Notes under the pieces: model-generated | The model's database searches: none | What the model saw: only the letters and a program-made list of their open reading frames with translations | Told to the model about the DNA's origin: nothing | Assembly (NCBI GenBank): GCA_028724525.1 | Contig: JAQYCV010000005.1 | Span: 90,898 to 154,897 of the forward strand | Reading direction: 5' to 3' | Source: Clostridiales bacterium | GTDB taxonomy: Bacteria; Bacillota; Clostridia; Saccharofermentanales; DTU023 | DNA length: 64,000 nucleotides | Position numbers and translations under genes: made by a program | Shown here: piece by piece, positions 39,685 to 49,137 of the stretch | Layout of the letters: every line of letters begins with the position of its first letter | Position numbering within the stretch: position 1 is the first letter of the stretch

Positions 39685-40365
39685 CGATATCATCGATTAT
39701 ATTTAGTCCTTATTACGATTCTGCTTCTTGGCCTGGGCCTTGCGGCTTGTAGCCAGCCTGCACAGATCAAAGTTGTTGAAAAAACAGAAACTCAAGCCCA
39801 GAGCCATGAGGAGGCTGGACCTACTGATCTTAGTCAGACAGAAGAAGCTCAATCCGCAGCTAAGGCTAATGGCAAGTCAGAAGATGCCCAAAGTAGCCAA
39901 ACAAGTAGCGGTGAAAGCACCCTGGCAGGCGATCAGGCTGAGAAGGCTGAGTTGGAAAGCCTGGTAGAAGTGCGGAATGAGCTGGATAAGCAGGTGACCT
40001 ATCAAGAGGTCTTGGCTCAGGAGGATGGGAGCTACAGCTTCCACGAGCTGGCTATTTCCGATTTATTTGCTTGGCTGGATGCCCAAGACAAGCCTGTGTT
40101 TTTGGACTTCTGGGCTCCCTGGTGCAAACCCTGCCTGCTTGCCTCTCCTGAGGTGGATGGCCTCGCCTCCCAATATGGGGACAAACTGAGAGTGCTTAAG
40201 GTTAATGTAAGTGACCTAGCTCCAGAAGTTGTAGCCAGCTTTGAAATTTATGGCATTCCCCATTTTGTCTTGCTGAATAAGCAAGATATCCAAGCGGATT
40301 GGGCGGGCTTTGGTCCAGGCCGTATGGATGAGATCCGTCAAAGTATTGATCAGGTCTTGAACTAG
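39682..40365 (+). CDS. Thioredoxin-like lipoprotein (TlpA type)
   Basis: 227 residues. A signal peptide with lipobox (GLGLAAC, Cys22) anchors it outside the membrane. A Gln/Ser/Glu-rich linker reaches about residue 95, then a thioredoxin fold with the active site FWAPWCKPCLLASPEVD and the cis-Pro segment IYGIPHFVLL. It may reduce or form disulfides of exported proteins. It is monocistronic: the repeat region lies upstream and a strong hairpin downstream. Confidence 0.88.
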   Translation: MRYHRLYLVLITILLLGLGLAACSQPAQIKVVEKTETQAQSHEEAGPTDLSQTEEAQSAAKANGKSEDAQSSQTSSGESTLAGDQAEKAELESLVEVRNELDKQVTYQEVLAQEDGSYSFHELAISDLFAWLDAQDKPVFLDFWAPWCKPCLLASPEVDGLASQYGDKLRVLKVNVSDLAPEVVASFEIYGIPHFVLLNKQDIQADWAGFGPGRMDEIRQSIDQVLN

Positions 40366-40428
40366 CTGGCCCTGGACGATCCCTTTGACTGGACTAGACC
40401 AGTAAGACATTAAGCTTAAAACGAGAAG

Positions 40429-40456
40429 TGGCCGTCAGCAGACTTGCTGACGGCCA
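40429..40456. terminator. 12-bp hairpin between convergent tlpA-like and glnS genes
   Basis: TGGCCGTCAGCA and TGCTGACGGCCA pair perfectly around GACT; TATTTACATTTTT follows on the plus strand. Probably a shared terminator, though the T-run is interrupted. Confidence 0.65.
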
Positions 40457-40549
40457 TATTTACATTTTTGGAGCTCAGATATGGGGCCTAGATATCAAGA
40501 CTTAGGTATTAGTATCCAGATATCAAAATCAGGCCTAAAACTGGGCTAG

Positions 40550-42256
40550 TTATTCTTGGGGCTTATAGGATTCCCGGAGGCCAACCGATTGGTTAAAGAC
40601 AGGATGGTCATCTCGGTCGTCCTCTGAGTCTACACAGAAATAGCCCTGGCGCATAAACTGCCAGGAAGCTTCTTTGCGGTGGTCACAGAGCCAGGCTTCC
40701 AGTTTGCATCCTTGGAGGACTTGGACGGAGTCTGGGTTAATGAGTTCGGTGTAGTCCTGGTCGCCTTCATCTGGGTTTTCTACGGTGAAGAGTTTGTCAT
40801 AGAGGCGGAGTTCAGCGTCTTTACAGCTGGTGCTGTCTACCCAGTGGATTGTGCCACGGACTTTTTCGCCCTCCCGAGCTTGGCCTCCACGGGTTTCTGG
40901 ATCATACTCTGCGGTAACATAGAGGATATTGCCTGCTTCATCCTTCACGCAACCGGTGCATTCTACAATGTAAGCACCCCGCAAGCGGACCTTATTGCCG
41001 GGATAGAGGCGGCGGTATTTCTTGGGCGGGACTTCTTCAAAGTCGTCAGCTTCAATCCAGATTTCGCGGGAGAAGCTGGTTTGGTGGGTGCCCAATTCTG
41101 GCTTTTGAGGATGGTTTTCTAATTCTAAATCTTCCACTTGGCCTTCTGGATAGTTAGTAATGACTAGCTTAAGAGGGCGAAGAACAGCCATGCCGCGGAG
41201 GGCTGTTTCGTTTAAGTCCTCACGCAGGCAGTATTCCAGGAAGTCATAAGAGACCACGGAATCCACTTTGGAGACCCCAATGCCGTTGCAGAAGTTAAAG
41301 ATGGACCGGGGGGTGTAGCCCCGGCGGCGGAGGCCAGAAAGGGTGGGCATGCGGGGGTCGTCCCAGCCAGAAACAACGTGGGATTCTACCAGCTGGCGCA
41401 GTTTGCGCTTGGACATGACCGTGTAATCCAGGTTGAGCCGGGCAAATTCAATTTGCCGGGGCTTGTTAGGGCAGGAGATATGCTGGACGACCCAGTCGTA
41501 GAGGGGGCGGTGGTCTTCAAATTCCAGGGAGCAGAGGGAGTGGGTGATCCCCTCGATTGCATCTTCGATGGGGTGGGCAAAGTCGTACATGGGGTAGATG
41601 CACCATTCCGTACCTGTGCGGTGGTGTTCTAGATGGCTGATCCGGTAAATGACGGGATCCCGCATATTCATATTGCCCGAGGCCATATCGATCTTGGCCC
41701 GCAGGGTCATTGAGCCGTCCGGGAATTCTCCAGCCTTCATTCGACTGAAGAGGTCTAAGCTCTCCTCGATGGGGCGGTTGCGCCAAGGCGATTCCTTGCC
41801 TGGCTCGGTCAGGGTGCCGCGATTGAGCCGGATTTCTTCTGCGCTTTCTTCACAGACAAAGGCCAGGCCCTTACGAATCAGTTCCTGGGCATAGGCATAC
41901 ATTTGGTCAAAGTAGTCGGAGGCGTGATAGAAGCGGTCGCCCCAGTCGTAGCCCAGCCACTTGACGTCCTTCTGGATTTGCTCCACAAAATGCTCTTCCT
42001 CTTTGGCGGGGTTGGTGTCGTCCATGCGGAGATTGCAAAGGCCGCCATACTTGAGGGCTGTAGTGAAATTGATATAGACCGCCTTGGCGTGGCCAATGTG
42101 CAGATAGCCGTTGGGTTCCGGTGGGAAGCGCGTGTGGATACGCTGCTCATAGGAACGCTCACCGGGTTTGAGGTCCTCATCAATGAAGTCGTGGATAAAG
42201 TTGTTGCGGGGCTCCATGGCCTCGGGATGGTCTACTAGTGGTTTTTCTGCTGACAT
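40550..42256 (-). CDS. glnS: Glutaminyl-tRNA synthetase
   Basis: 568 residues, class Ib. RFPPEPNGYLHIGHAKAVYI holds HIGH, and LDYTVMSKRKLRQLVE holds the MSK loop. The C-terminal beta-barrel anticodon-binding region includes LRGAYIVECTGCVKDEAGN. GAGGAAAG precedes the ATG. Direct Gln-tRNA charging means tRNA-Gln need not go through GatCAB, although GatCAB may still be used for Asn. It lies 106 bases downstream of gltX on the same strand. Confidence 0.95.
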   Translation of the reverse strand: MSAEKPLVDHPEAMEPRNNFIHDFIDEDLKPGERSYEQRIHTRFPPEPNGYLHIGHAKAVYINFTTALKYGGLCNLRMDDTNPAKEEEHFVEQIQKDVKWLGYDWGDRFYHASDYFDQMYAYAQELIRKGLAFVCEESAEEIRLNRGTLTEPGKESPWRNRPIEESLDLFSRMKAGEFPDGSMTLRAKIDMASGNMNMRDPVIYRISHLEHHRTGTEWCIYPMYDFAHPIEDAIEGITHSLCSLEFEDHRPLYDWVVQHISCPNKPRQIEFARLNLDYTVMSKRKLRQLVESHVVSGWDDPRMPTLSGLRRRGYTPRSIFNFCNGIGVSKVDSVVSYDFLEYCLREDLNETALRGMAVLRPLKLVITNYPEGQVEDLELENHPQKPELGTHQTSFSREIWIEADDFEEVPPKKYRRLYPGNKVRLRGAYIVECTGCVKDEAGNILYVTAEYDPETRGGQAREGEKVRGTIHWVDSTSCKDAELRLYDKLFTVENPDEGDQDYTELINPDSVQVLQGCKLEAWLCDHRKEASWQFMRQGYFCVDSEDDRDDHPVFNQSVGLRESYKPQE

Positions 42257-42362
42257 GATTCTTTCCTCGATATTTTAGCTTTGCCACAGCCACAAGAACT
42301 AGCGAGCTGGGGGGGCAGGATGTGTCGAATAAGTTTAGGGCTTATGGGCCCTGTAGGGCTTC

Positions 42363-43829
42363 TTAGGCCTCTAGCTGGGACTGGAGGAAGGCTTGTCCCG
42401 CCTTTAGCCGGCGGAGGCTTTCCTCTCGGCCAAGGATCATCATGATCTCAATGGCTCCGCCGGGTGTGACGGTTTGGCCGGATAGAGCCAAACGGGGAGG
42501 ACCCATGACTTGGCCAGTTTTCCAGCCTTTTTCGGGGCCCAGGCCCATGAGGGCATCGTGGATACTGGCGCGATCAAAGTTGGGCAACTTTTCTAGAAGG
42601 TCAATTTCTGTTGTCAGAATTTCCAGAGAGAAGGCAGGATCAAGCTTTTGCCGTTTATTATAGAAGAGGTCCCCTTCATAGGGTGTTGTTTTCAGGAAAA
42701 AACCTAGCATTTCTGGGAACTGCTGGGGGGTTTCCATCCGGCTTTGCAGGATCTCTGCCAGGACATCCAAGTCGTAGGCCTGGCCAGCAAAAAAGTCATC
42801 TGCAAAGGGCTTGAGCCAGGCTTTAAAGTCTTCTGCTGGCATAGCCTGGAGATACTGGGCGTTGTACCAAGAGAGCTTTTGATAGTCAAAGACTGCGGGG
42901 GATTTGCTGATATTGGCTTCATCAAAAACTTGACGCAATTCTTCCAGACTAAAAATCTCCCGGGTGTCTGAGCCAGGGGCCCAGCCCAAGAAGGCTAGGT
43001 AGTTGACTATGGCCTCTACCAGGTAGCCCTCAGCGACAAGGTCTTGGAAGGAGGTTGCCCCGTGCCGCTTAGAAAGCTTTTTGCCATCGGTCCCCAGGAT
43101 AAGGGGGAGGTGGACATATTCTGGTGGCTCCCAGCCCAGGGCCTCGTAGAGCAGATTGTATTTAGGAGTAGAAGACAGGTATTCAGAGCCCCGGACCACA
43201 TGGGTAATCCCCATTTCATGGTCATCGATGACATTGGCGAAGTTGTAGGTTGGGAAGCCATCGGTCTTCAAGAGAATCTGGTCTTCCAAGTCTTCATTGG
43301 CCACGGTGATCTCCCCGTAAACCATGTCATGAAAAGTCGTCTCGCCCTCCAGAGGCATCTTCTGCCGGATGACATAGGGCTGGCCCGCAGCCAGCTTGGC
43401 CTCTATCTCCTCAGGGCTTAAGTTGCGGCAGTGCCGGTTGTAACCATAGGTCTTTTGCCCATCCGGGCCCTCGGTAGCCTGGGCTTCCAGCTCCTCTTTG
43501 GAGCAGAAGCAACGGTAGGCCTTGCCCTCTGCCAGCAGTTTTTCTGCGTAGGGCTTATAGTGGTCCAGCCTTTCACTTTGGACATAAGGACCAACAGGAC
43601 CACCCACATCAGGGCCTTCGTCATGGGTCAGGCCACAGGCGGCTAAGGTTTGGTAGATCACGTCTACAGCCCCTTCCACCTTGCGCTCTTGGTCCGTATC
43701 TTCGATACGGAGAATAAACTGCCCATCTTTTCTTTTACTGATCAACCAGGTGTAGAGGGCTGACCGCAAATTGCCAATGTGCATGAAGCCTGTGGGGCTG
43801 GGGGCAAAACGAGTTCTACGTGTGGTCAT
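42363..43829 (-). CDS. gltX: Glutamyl-tRNA synthetase
   Basis: 488 residues from the ATG, five bases after AAGGAG; a GTG six codons upstream includes the ribosome site and is rejected. RFAPSPTGFMHIGNLRSALY carries the HIGN form of the HIGH motif, common in GltX, and GKKLSKRHGATS the KMSKS loop. The last ~150 residues are the helical anticodon domain. Presence beside glnS suggests a discriminating enzyme. A short GCACTC/GAGTGC hairpin lies in its leader near 43842-43861. Confidence 0.95.
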   Translation of the reverse strand: MTTRRTRFAPSPTGFMHIGNLRSALYTWLISKRKDGQFILRIEDTDQERKVEGAVDVIYQTLAACGLTHDEGPDVGGPVGPYVQSERLDHYKPYAEKLLAEGKAYRCFCSKEELEAQATEGPDGQKTYGYNRHCRNLSPEEIEAKLAAGQPYVIRQKMPLEGETTFHDMVYGEITVANEDLEDQILLKTDGFPTYNFANVIDDHEMGITHVVRGSEYLSSTPKYNLLYEALGWEPPEYVHLPLILGTDGKKLSKRHGATSFQDLVAEGYLVEAIVNYLAFLGWAPGSDTREIFSLEELRQVFDEANISKSPAVFDYQKLSWYNAQYLQAMPAEDFKAWLKPFADDFFAGQAYDLDVLAEILQSRMETPQQFPEMLGFFLKTTPYEGDLFYNKRQKLDPAFSLEILTTEIDLLEKLPNFDRASIHDALMGLGPEKGWKTGQVMGPPRLALSGQTVTPGGAIEIMMILGREESLRRLKAGQAFLQSQLEA

Positions 43830-43961
43830 AAGGTCTCCTTCAGGCACTCTTTGAGGAGTGCTATCTTATAGCAACTAGGACAGGGTCGGCCTGTCATGTC
43901 TTTTCTCAAGATTTTACTCTATCATAAGACAAAAAGGGCAAAAAGGGGGGGAGGACCTGGC

Positions 43962-44879
43962 ATGTTAGGTTATATTCGGCCTTGGACAGATGAGCTTTTA
44001 ATGAAAGACTATAAACGCTACCGGGCAGTCTATTGTGGGGTTTGCAAACGCCTGGGCGCATTGCATGGTCAATTTTCCCGCCTAGCCTTGTCCTATGATG
44101 CTTGCTTCCTGGCCTTGTTTTTTCTAGCTTTTGTAGAAGACGAGCCCCCTATGCAAGAAGAGGCTTGCTTATTTCACCCTCTGACCCGGCACCTTACGGC
44201 CCAGGCCCACCCCCTCTTGGATTTTGCGGCAGGCCTGACCTGCTATCTGGGCCTGGCTAAGTTCCAGGATGATCAAAGAGACGGGGAGGTCATGCGGTCC
44301 CTCCTGCCGAGCTTGTTACTGCGGACAGGAGCCAAAAAATTCCGCCAAGCCAACCCCCACTTGGTCCCCCAATTGGAGGCCCAGCTCCAAGCGTCTTGGG
44401 CCTATGAGCAGCTACATGCGGGTCAGTTAGAGGTGAATAGTGTAGACCAGGCAGAGACCTTTGCCCGTGCAATGGCAGACCTCTCCGGCCAACTCTTAGA
44501 CTTGATCTTCCAACAAGCGGCTCAGCTGACTGAAAGCTCAGTTTTTAGCCAAGACAAGAATCTCCATCTCGTGGGCCTTCTAGGCCAATATTTGGGGGCC
44601 TGGATTTATCTCATTGACGCCCTAGATGATAAGGAAGCTGATGAGGCGCGCGGTCGCTTTAATCCCTATCGGGGACTTACTAGGGAGGAGTATCTGCCCT
44701 TGGCTAGCAGACTTTTGGCGGAAGCCCAGGGACAGGCAGATAGCCTGGCAGCTCTCTTTGCTTATTACAAGGATGCCGCTATAATTGAAAACATTGTACA
44801 TTTAAGCCTACCTCACCAGGTAGATCAGATACTCGTTAAGAAGGATAAAGCAGAGCGTGGCCACGAAAGATCCTTATAA
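43962..44879 (+). CDS. DUF5685-family protein
   Basis: 305 residues from the ATG with GGAGG nearby; the frame is open 22 codons further but that part is a poly-Lys/Gly run. [20 protein letters not shown], then [15 protein letters not shown] and [12 protein letters not shown] are the conserved start of DUF5685, with its paired cysteines (CGVC) and a later Cys. Further helices ([21 protein letters not shown]) follow. Function is unknown. It overlaps the J-domain gene by 23 bases, so the two are coupled and probably work together. Confidence 0.8.
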   Translation: MLGYIRPWTDELLMKDYKRYRAVYCGVCKRLGALHGQFSRLALSYDACFLALFFLAFVEDEPPMQEEACLFHPLTRHLTAQAHPLLDFAAGLTCYLGLAKFQDDQRDGEVMRSLLPSLLLRTGAKKFRQANPHLVPQLEAQLQASWAYEQLHAGQLEVNSVDQAETFARAMADLSGQLLDLIFQQAAQLTESSVFSQDKNLHLVGLLGQYLGAWIYLIDALDDKEADEARGRFNPYRGLTREEYLPLASRLLAEAQGQADSLAALFAYYKDAAIIENIVHLSLPHQVDQILVKKDKAERGHERSL

Positions 44880-45303
44880 AGTTCTAGGAGTAGATCCCAC
44901 CGCCAGTATGGACGAGATTAAGAAAGCCTATCGCGCGATGGCGAAAAAATACCATCCTGATAGGCACAGTGATCCTGTCGCTAAAGAGTTGGCTGAGGAG
45001 AGGATGGCAGAAATCAACGCTGCCTATGAGGCGATTGAGTCTGGGACGGCCCAGCGGCAGTCCAACCAGTCCAGCCAAAATCCCTTTGGGGACTGGCCCT
45101 TTGGTCCTAATTCGACTTCCAGTAGCCGGCCCCAAGGGCAAAACCCCTGGAGCCACCAACAATCTTGGCATGAAGGCCGGACTTACCGGCAAAGCGGACC
45201 GACTAACATGGGAGGGTCCTCTTGCTGTGACCAGCTGTGCTGCTTGTGTTTGGCAGATTCCTGCTGTGAATGTATGGGCGGGGATCTTTGCCGTTGTATG
45301 TAA
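44857..45303 (+). CDS. J-domain protein with cysteine-rich tail
   Basis: 148 residues from a GTG inside the previous gene. Residues 1-65 form a J domain ([20 protein letters not shown], with HPD in [11 protein letters not shown]), able to stimulate a DnaK-type chaperone. A Ser/Gln/Pro-rich linker leads to a tail with nine Cys in about 26 residues ([20 protein letters not shown], then DLCRCM). The tail has no Gly-rich zinc domain of true DnaJ. Metal or Fe-S binding, or lipidation, are possibilities. Coupled to DUF5685 upstream and a membrane protein downstream. Confidence 0.85.
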   Translation: MATKDPYKVLGVDPTASMDEIKKAYRAMAKKYHPDRHSDPVAKELAEERMAEINAAYEAIESGTAQRQSNQSSQNPFGDWPFGPNSTSSSRPQGQNPWSHQQSWHEGRTYRQSGPTNMGGSSCCDQLCCLCLADSCCECMGGDLCRCM

Positions 45304-45315
45304 ATCAGGCTTGAC

Positions 45316-45900
45316 ATGACCAAGGATAGACCAGACCCCCAGGTCAGTCGAGACCAGTATGAAGCCGCCCGGCAAAAGACCCAGGACTTAGCCCGGGCTA
45401 GTATTTTCACCGGCTTATCCTGGCTTTGTCTCATTCTGGCGGTGGTCCTGCCACACGTTAGTCTTTCCCTGCGCATAGCGGCTAGTTTTCTGCTTTTAGC
45501 GGCTGTTTTGCGGCAAGGTTTAGGGGCGGGAGCTATGGTTTTCCTTGTGAGCAATCTGCTCAATCTTATTTACCCAGGTTTTTGGACCAACCTGCCTTAT
45601 AGTGTGTATTTTGGCCCCTATGTGCTTGTGGCTTTTCTTTTGGCCAAGAGGCAGCAGAGCAAATGGCTGATTCCCGTTCGGATCGCAATAGGAACCCTTC
45701 TTTTCGCCCTTTTAGCCCTCCTTTATGGCCGGTCTCTTTTCCCAACAGAACTCATGAATACTTGGCTGGGGGAAGGAGGAGACCAATACTTTTGGCTCCT
45801 GGTCGTCTTGGCCGGTTTTTTCCTGACCTGCCTCTATGATTATCTTCTTGCCCTCCTGGCCCTCCTTTACCAAGACCGACTCGCCAAGTATGTGCCTTGA
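45316..45900 (+). CDS. Polytopic membrane protein, unknown function
   Basis: 194 residues, 12 bases after the J-protein stop. A charged ~27-residue tail is followed by five or six helices (for example IFTGLSWLCLILAVVLPHV, GAGAMVFLVSNLLNLIYPG and YFWLLVVLAGFFLTCLYDY). No family is recognised. It closes the DUF5685/J-protein operon. Its stop codon overlaps the -35 element of the rpmH promoter. Confidence 0.6.
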   Translation: MTKDRPDPQVSRDQYEAARQKTQDLARASIFTGLSWLCLILAVVLPHVSLSLRIAASFLLLAAVLRQGLGAGAMVFLVSNLLNLIYPGFWTNLPYSVYFGPYVLVAFLLAKRQQSKWLIPVRIAIGTLLFALLALLYGRSLFPTELMNTWLGEGGDQYFWLLVVLAGFFLTCLYDYLLALLALLYQDRLAKYVP

Positions 45901-45926
45901 CATTGCAGAAAGAGGGCTTGTATAAT
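45897..45926 (+). promoter_or_regulatory. Consensus promoter of rpmH
   Basis: TTGACA (45897-45902), 18 bases, TATAAT (45921-45926). Both hexamers are perfect. The -35 overlaps the stop of the upstream gene. A short CCGAG/CTCGG hairpin (45961-45976) sits in the leader just before the GGGGAGG site. Confidence 0.85.
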
Positions 45927-45990
45927 CATCAAGCTGAGTTTGCCAAAATTTAGTAAAATACCGAGAAAGGACTCGGGGAGGTGATTAGAG

Positions 45991-46128
45991 ATGAGTAAAC
46001 GTACCTTTCAACCTAAAAAGCGCCAGCGTTCCCGTGAGCATGGTTTCCGCAAGAGAATGGCAACTTCCTCCGGTCGCAAGATTCTTAAAAATCGTCGCCT
46101 GAAGGGCAGAAAAGTCCTGAGCGCTTAA
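45991..46128 (+). CDS. rpmH: Ribosomal protein L34 (bL34)
   Basis: 45 codons: [20 protein letters not shown] at the start, then the usual [13 protein letters not shown] and a basic tail ending KVLSA. The length is normal. GGGGAGG is 10 bases before the ATG. It is followed by two hairpins and rnpA, the order conserved next to oriC in many bacteria, although dnaA is not beside it here. Confidence 0.96.
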   Translation: MSKRTFQPKKRQRSREHGFRKRMATSSGRKILKNRRLKGRKVLSA

Positions 46129-46152
46129 GACCTTGCTTCAAGGTCTTTTTTT
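46127..46152 (+). terminator. First terminator after rpmH
   Basis: AAGACCTTG and CAAGGTCTT pair around CTT and are followed by TTTTT. The stem starts within the rpmH stop codon. Confidence 0.8.
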
Positions 46153-46156
46153 GAGG

Positions 46157-46184
46157 AAAGACTACACGTGTTGTAGTCTTTTTT
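46157..46184 (+). terminator. Second terminator-like hairpin before rnpA
   Basis: AAAGACTAC and GTAGTCTTT pair around acgtgtt, followed by TTTG. Its T-tract ends about 7 bases before the rnpA ATG, so it occupies the place where a ribosome site should be. Confidence 0.75.
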
Positions 46185-46190
46185 GTCTAG

Positions 46191-46550
46191 ATGAAGAGTT
46201 CCCAGATTATCAAAAAAAATTATGAATTTGACCGCGTTTATCAACGTGGCAAACAATGTCATATGGGACCTCTTTCTATCTTTTATTTGAAGCGGAGAGA
46301 GGGACCTACCCGCTATGGTTATACGGTGTCCCGCAAGGTCCGAGGGGCTGTTCAGCGCAACCGAGTTAAAAGAGTTTTGCGCGAATTGAGCCGTGCAATG
46401 GGGCCTGAGACCAAGGACCGCTATGATATTTTGCTCCTCTCCCGGTCAGAAGCCAGGCCAGGCTCCTATCAGAAGCTAGCCCGGACCTATGAAAAGTTGC
46501 TGGCTAAGGCAGACCTGCTCTGTGATGGCCAAGACTGGGACCAGGACTGA
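46191..46550 (+). CDS. rnpA: Ribonuclease P protein component
   Basis: 119 residues; partner of the RNase P RNA in tRNA 5' maturation. [15 protein letters not shown] near the start and the RNR motif in [20 protein letters not shown] are diagnostic. No Shine-Dalgarno sequence precedes the ATG; instead two terminator hairpins lie between it and rpmH. This is consistent with low expression relative to L34. The stop overlaps the yidD start (ATGA-type overlap at 46550). Confidence 0.93.
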   Translation: MKSSQIIKKNYEFDRVYQRGKQCHMGPLSIFYLKRREGPTRYGYTVSRKVRGAVQRNRVKRVLRELSRAMGPETKDRYDILLLSRSEARPGSYQKLARTYEKLLAKADLLCDGQDWDQD

Positions 46551-46807
46551 TGAACATCTTGCAAAAGTTTGGCCTGGGCCTTATTCGCTTTTATCAGAGG
46601 CGGATTTCTCCGCTCCTGCCTGCTGCCTGCCGCTATTACCCCACTTGCTCCAACTATGCCCTGGAGGCCCTGCAAATCCATGGCTTTTTCAAGGGATCTG
46701 CCCTGGCTATCTGGCGGATTTTGCGGTGTAATCCTTGGAGCAAGGGCGGGGTGGACCCGGTCCCTGGATCCGCCTTAGATAAAGAACGCCGGGCAGGTCA
46801 TCTATAA
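46550..46807 (+). CDS. yidD: Membrane protein insertion efficiency factor YidD
   Basis: 85 residues. [20 protein letters not shown], then [11 protein letters not shown] and [16 protein letters not shown] are the family hallmarks with conserved cysteines. It is a small amphipathic, membrane-associated protein that aids YidC-dependent insertion. It is coupled to rnpA; normally yidC follows directly, but here hppA and an unknown gene intervene. Confidence 0.95.
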   Translation: MNILQKFGLGLIRFYQRRISPLLPAACRYYPTCSNYALEALQIHGFFKGSALAIWRILRCNPWSKGGVDPVPGSALDKERRAGHL

Positions 46808-46832
46808 GACTGGGCTTGGCCCTCCTCCGTCT

Positions 46833-46851
46833 TTATTCAACTGTTGAATAA
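46833..46851 (+). promoter_or_regulatory. 19-bp palindrome overlapping the hppA -35 element
   Basis: TTATTCAAC-T-GTTGAATAA is a perfect 9-bp inverted repeat around one base. It overlaps the -35 hexamer TTGAAT, the classic place for a repressor site. Confidence 0.65.
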
Positions 46852-46872
46852 GTTCTGTTTCTTTTGTACACT
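46844..46872 (+). promoter_or_regulatory. Promoter of hppA
   Basis: TTGAAT (46844-46849), 17 bases, TACACT (46867-46872). It gives a leader of about 75 bases that contains the hairpin at 46892-46915. Confidence 0.65.
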
Positions 46873-46891
46873 TACCCTTAATTAATATAGG

Positions 46892-46915
46892 TTTAGCAGA
46901 AGCTTTTCTGCTAAA
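46892..46915 (+). promoter_or_regulatory. 10-bp hairpin in the hppA leader
   Basis: TTTAGCAGAA and TTCTGCTAAA pair perfectly around GCTT. No T-run follows, so it is more likely an mRNA-stability or protein-binding element than a terminator. Confidence 0.5.
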
Positions 46916-46952
46916 TCCCCAATTTTACAAGCAAGATTGCTATGGAGAGATT

Positions 46953-49019
46953 ATGAAACAGATGGATTTGATGTTCTTAGTTTTCGCCTGCGGTGTGATT
47001 GCCTTGCTCTACGCCGTGAGCCGGTCTCGTAAAATTACGAGCCAGGAGCTTAAGCACCCAGAGCTCCAAAGAATCGGCGGCTATATCCACGATGGTGCCC
47101 TGGCTTTCATCCGCCGGGAATACACCTTCTTAATGCCCTTTGTCCTTTTTGTTGCCTTGGCCCTTTTACTGGTGAACCAGGGCTTTATGCGCTTTCAGTC
47201 CCTGGCCTTCCTCATGGGAGCGGTGGCTTCTTCCTTGGCCGGCTACTTCGGCATGAAGGTGGCCACACAAGCCAACTCCCGCACCACCCAGGCGGCTCGG
47301 GATGGCGGTCTCAATGCTGCTCTAACTGTTGCCTTCACGGGCGGTTCTGTCATGGGGATGACCGTGGTTGGCCTTGCCCTTGTGGGCCTTTTCCTGGTCT
47401 TTTTCTTCTCTTTAAAATTTGTTCCCAATGTTGATGAAGAAGTCCTGCGGTCCGCTGTTATGCCTATGGGCACAGCCTTTTCGCTTGGCGCTTCCTCTGT
47501 GGCTCTTTTCTCCCGCGTGGGTGGTGGTATCTATACCAAGGCCGCCGACGTGGCAGCAGACCTCGTGGGTAAGGTGGAAGCAGGTATTCCTGAGGATGAT
47601 CCCCGGAACCCGGCCGTTATCGCGGACAACGTAGGCGATAATGTCGGCGATGTTGCCGGCATGGGGGCCGACCTTTTTGAATCCTATGTGGGTTCGATTA
47701 TCGGCTGTATGATTCTGGCCTTGTCCGTACCAGACACGAGCTTTGACCTGAAGATCACCCTCTTAATCCTGCCCCTGGTTGTATCTTCCCTGGGTGTTTT
47801 GGCCTCCATTATTGGAACTAAGTTTGTCCGCGTTTCAGAGAAGGCGAACCCGCAAACCGCCCTCAATCGGGGTAGCTTAACGGCTTCTATCCTCTCTATT
47901 ATCTTTATAGTTATTGCATATGTTCTCCTGATTGGGGACAAGCGATTTGGCCTGGATGGGCATTTTGGCAGCTGGCACTTGGCCGGCGCCACGATTGTTG
48001 GCCTCGCCGCTGGCGTCATTGTCGGCCAGATTACGGAGTACTACACCGGCACCAACCGCAAACCGGTCGATTCTATCGTGCATGCCAGCATGACGGGTTC
48101 TGCTACTAACATCATTGCGGGGATCAGTGTGGGTATGTCTTCCACCTTCCCCATTGTGATCGTGATTGGTCTGGCGGTCTTAGGCTCCTACCTCTGCGCA
48201 GATATGTACGGTATTGGCATTGCCTCCACCGGTATGTTGGTTACCCTGGGCATCCAGCTGGCTGTCGATGCTTATGGCCCTATCGCAGATAATGCGGGCG
48301 GTTTGGCAGAGATGTCTCACTTCCCCGCCCATGTCCGGGAAATTACCGATAGCCTGGACGCCGTAGGTAATACCACCGCAGCAATTGGGAAGGGTTTTGC
48401 GATCGGCTCAGCTGCCCTTACCTCCATTATCCTCTTTGCTTCTTATAAGGAGGCCGCTGGTATTGAGTTCGCAGAAATCACCAATCCCTTTATCTTAGTA
48501 GCCGTCTTTATTGGTGCCGTCATTCCCTTCCTCTTCTCTTCCTTAACCATGGATGCAGTAGGCAAATCGGCTTTTGAAATGATCAACGAAGTCCGCCGTC
48601 AGTTTAGGGAAAAGCCCGGCATCTTAACGGGTGATGAGACCCCTGACTATGGCCGTTGCGTCGATATCTCGACAAGGTCGGCCCTCAAGCAGATGATTAT
48701 GCCTGCGGTTTTGGCCTTACTAGCTCCTGTCGTTACGGGTTCTCTGGGTGGCAAGGAAATGCTCCTAGGCCTCTTGGCCGGTTCTACCATTACAGGCGTA
48801 ACCCTTTCGATTTTCATGTCCAACGCAGGCGGAGCTTGGGATAATGCCAAGAAGACTGTGGAGGGCGATGAGTCCCTACATAACAACACAGAAGTCCACA
48901 ATGCCGCTGTGGTAGGGGATACAGTAGGTGACCCCTTCAAGGATACCTCCGGCCCCTCTTTGAATATCTTGATCAAACTGATGTCTATGGTGGCCCTGGT
49001 TGTGGTGCGCTTCCTTTAG
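46953..49019 (+). CDS. hppA: Membrane-bound ion-translocating pyrophosphatase, K+-dependent type
   Basis: 688 residues with about 16 membrane helices. The catalytic block [20 protein letters not shown] and [20 protein letters not shown] are intact, as is the third Asp-rich segment [21 protein letters not shown]. The A/G pair in [13 protein letters not shown] marks the K+-dependent subclass (K/T in the K+-independent one). It couples pyrophosphate hydrolysis to H+ or Na+ export; which ion is not readable. It has its own regulated promoter and splits the usual yidD-yidC pair. Confidence 0.95.
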   Translation: MKQMDLMFLVFACGVIALLYAVSRSRKITSQELKHPELQRIGGYIHDGALAFIRREYTFLMPFVLFVALALLLVNQGFMRFQSLAFLMGAVASSLAGYFGMKVATQANSRTTQAARDGGLNAALTVAFTGGSVMGMTVVGLALVGLFLVFFFSLKFVPNVDEEVLRSAVMPMGTAFSLGASSVALFSRVGGGIYTKAADVAADLVGKVEAGIPEDDPRNPAVIADNVGDNVGDVAGMGADLFESYVGSIIGCMILALSVPDTSFDLKITLLILPLVVSSLGVLASIIGTKFVRVSEKANPQTALNRGSLTASILSIIFIVIAYVLLIGDKRFGLDGHFGSWHLAGATIVGLAAGVIVGQITEYYTGTNRKPVDSIVHASMTGSATNIIAGISVGMSSTFPIVIVIGLAVLGSYLCADMYGIGIASTGMLVTLGIQLAVDAYGPIADNAGGLAEMSHFPAHVREITDSLDAVGNTTAAIGKGFAIGSAALTSIILFASYKEAAGIEFAEITNPFILVAVFIGAVIPFLFSSLTMDAVGKSAFEMINEVRRQFREKPGILTGDETPDYGRCVDISTRSALKQMIMPAVLALLAPVVTGSLGGKEMLLGLLAGSTITGVTLSIFMSNAGGAWDNAKKTVEGDESLHNNTEVHNAAVVGDTVGDPFKDTSGPSLNILIKLMSMVALVVVRFL

Positions 49020-49027
49020 ACTCCGCT

Positions 49028-49064
49028 AAGCCTGAGAGGCTCAGATGGGCCTCTCGCTTGGCTT
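49028..49064 (+). terminator. Hairpin after hppA without T-run
   Basis: AAGCC-t-GAGAGGC and GCCTCTC-gctt-GGCTT... pair in two blocks. The missing T-tract makes termination uncertain. A TATAAT at 49072-49077 lies just after it and could start transcription of the next gene. Confidence 0.4.
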
Positions 49065-49137
49065 ATCACAATATAATTGAAGCAGACTTACAGTCTGCTC
49101 ACAGAACAGCAGGGCCCAGGGCCCTAAAGGAGCAAAT

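Noticed and set aside
49060-49077. Promoter for the unknown gene at 49138
   Set aside because: TATAAT is present but no -35 or TG extension was found at a suitable distance, so it is only mentioned with the hairpin.
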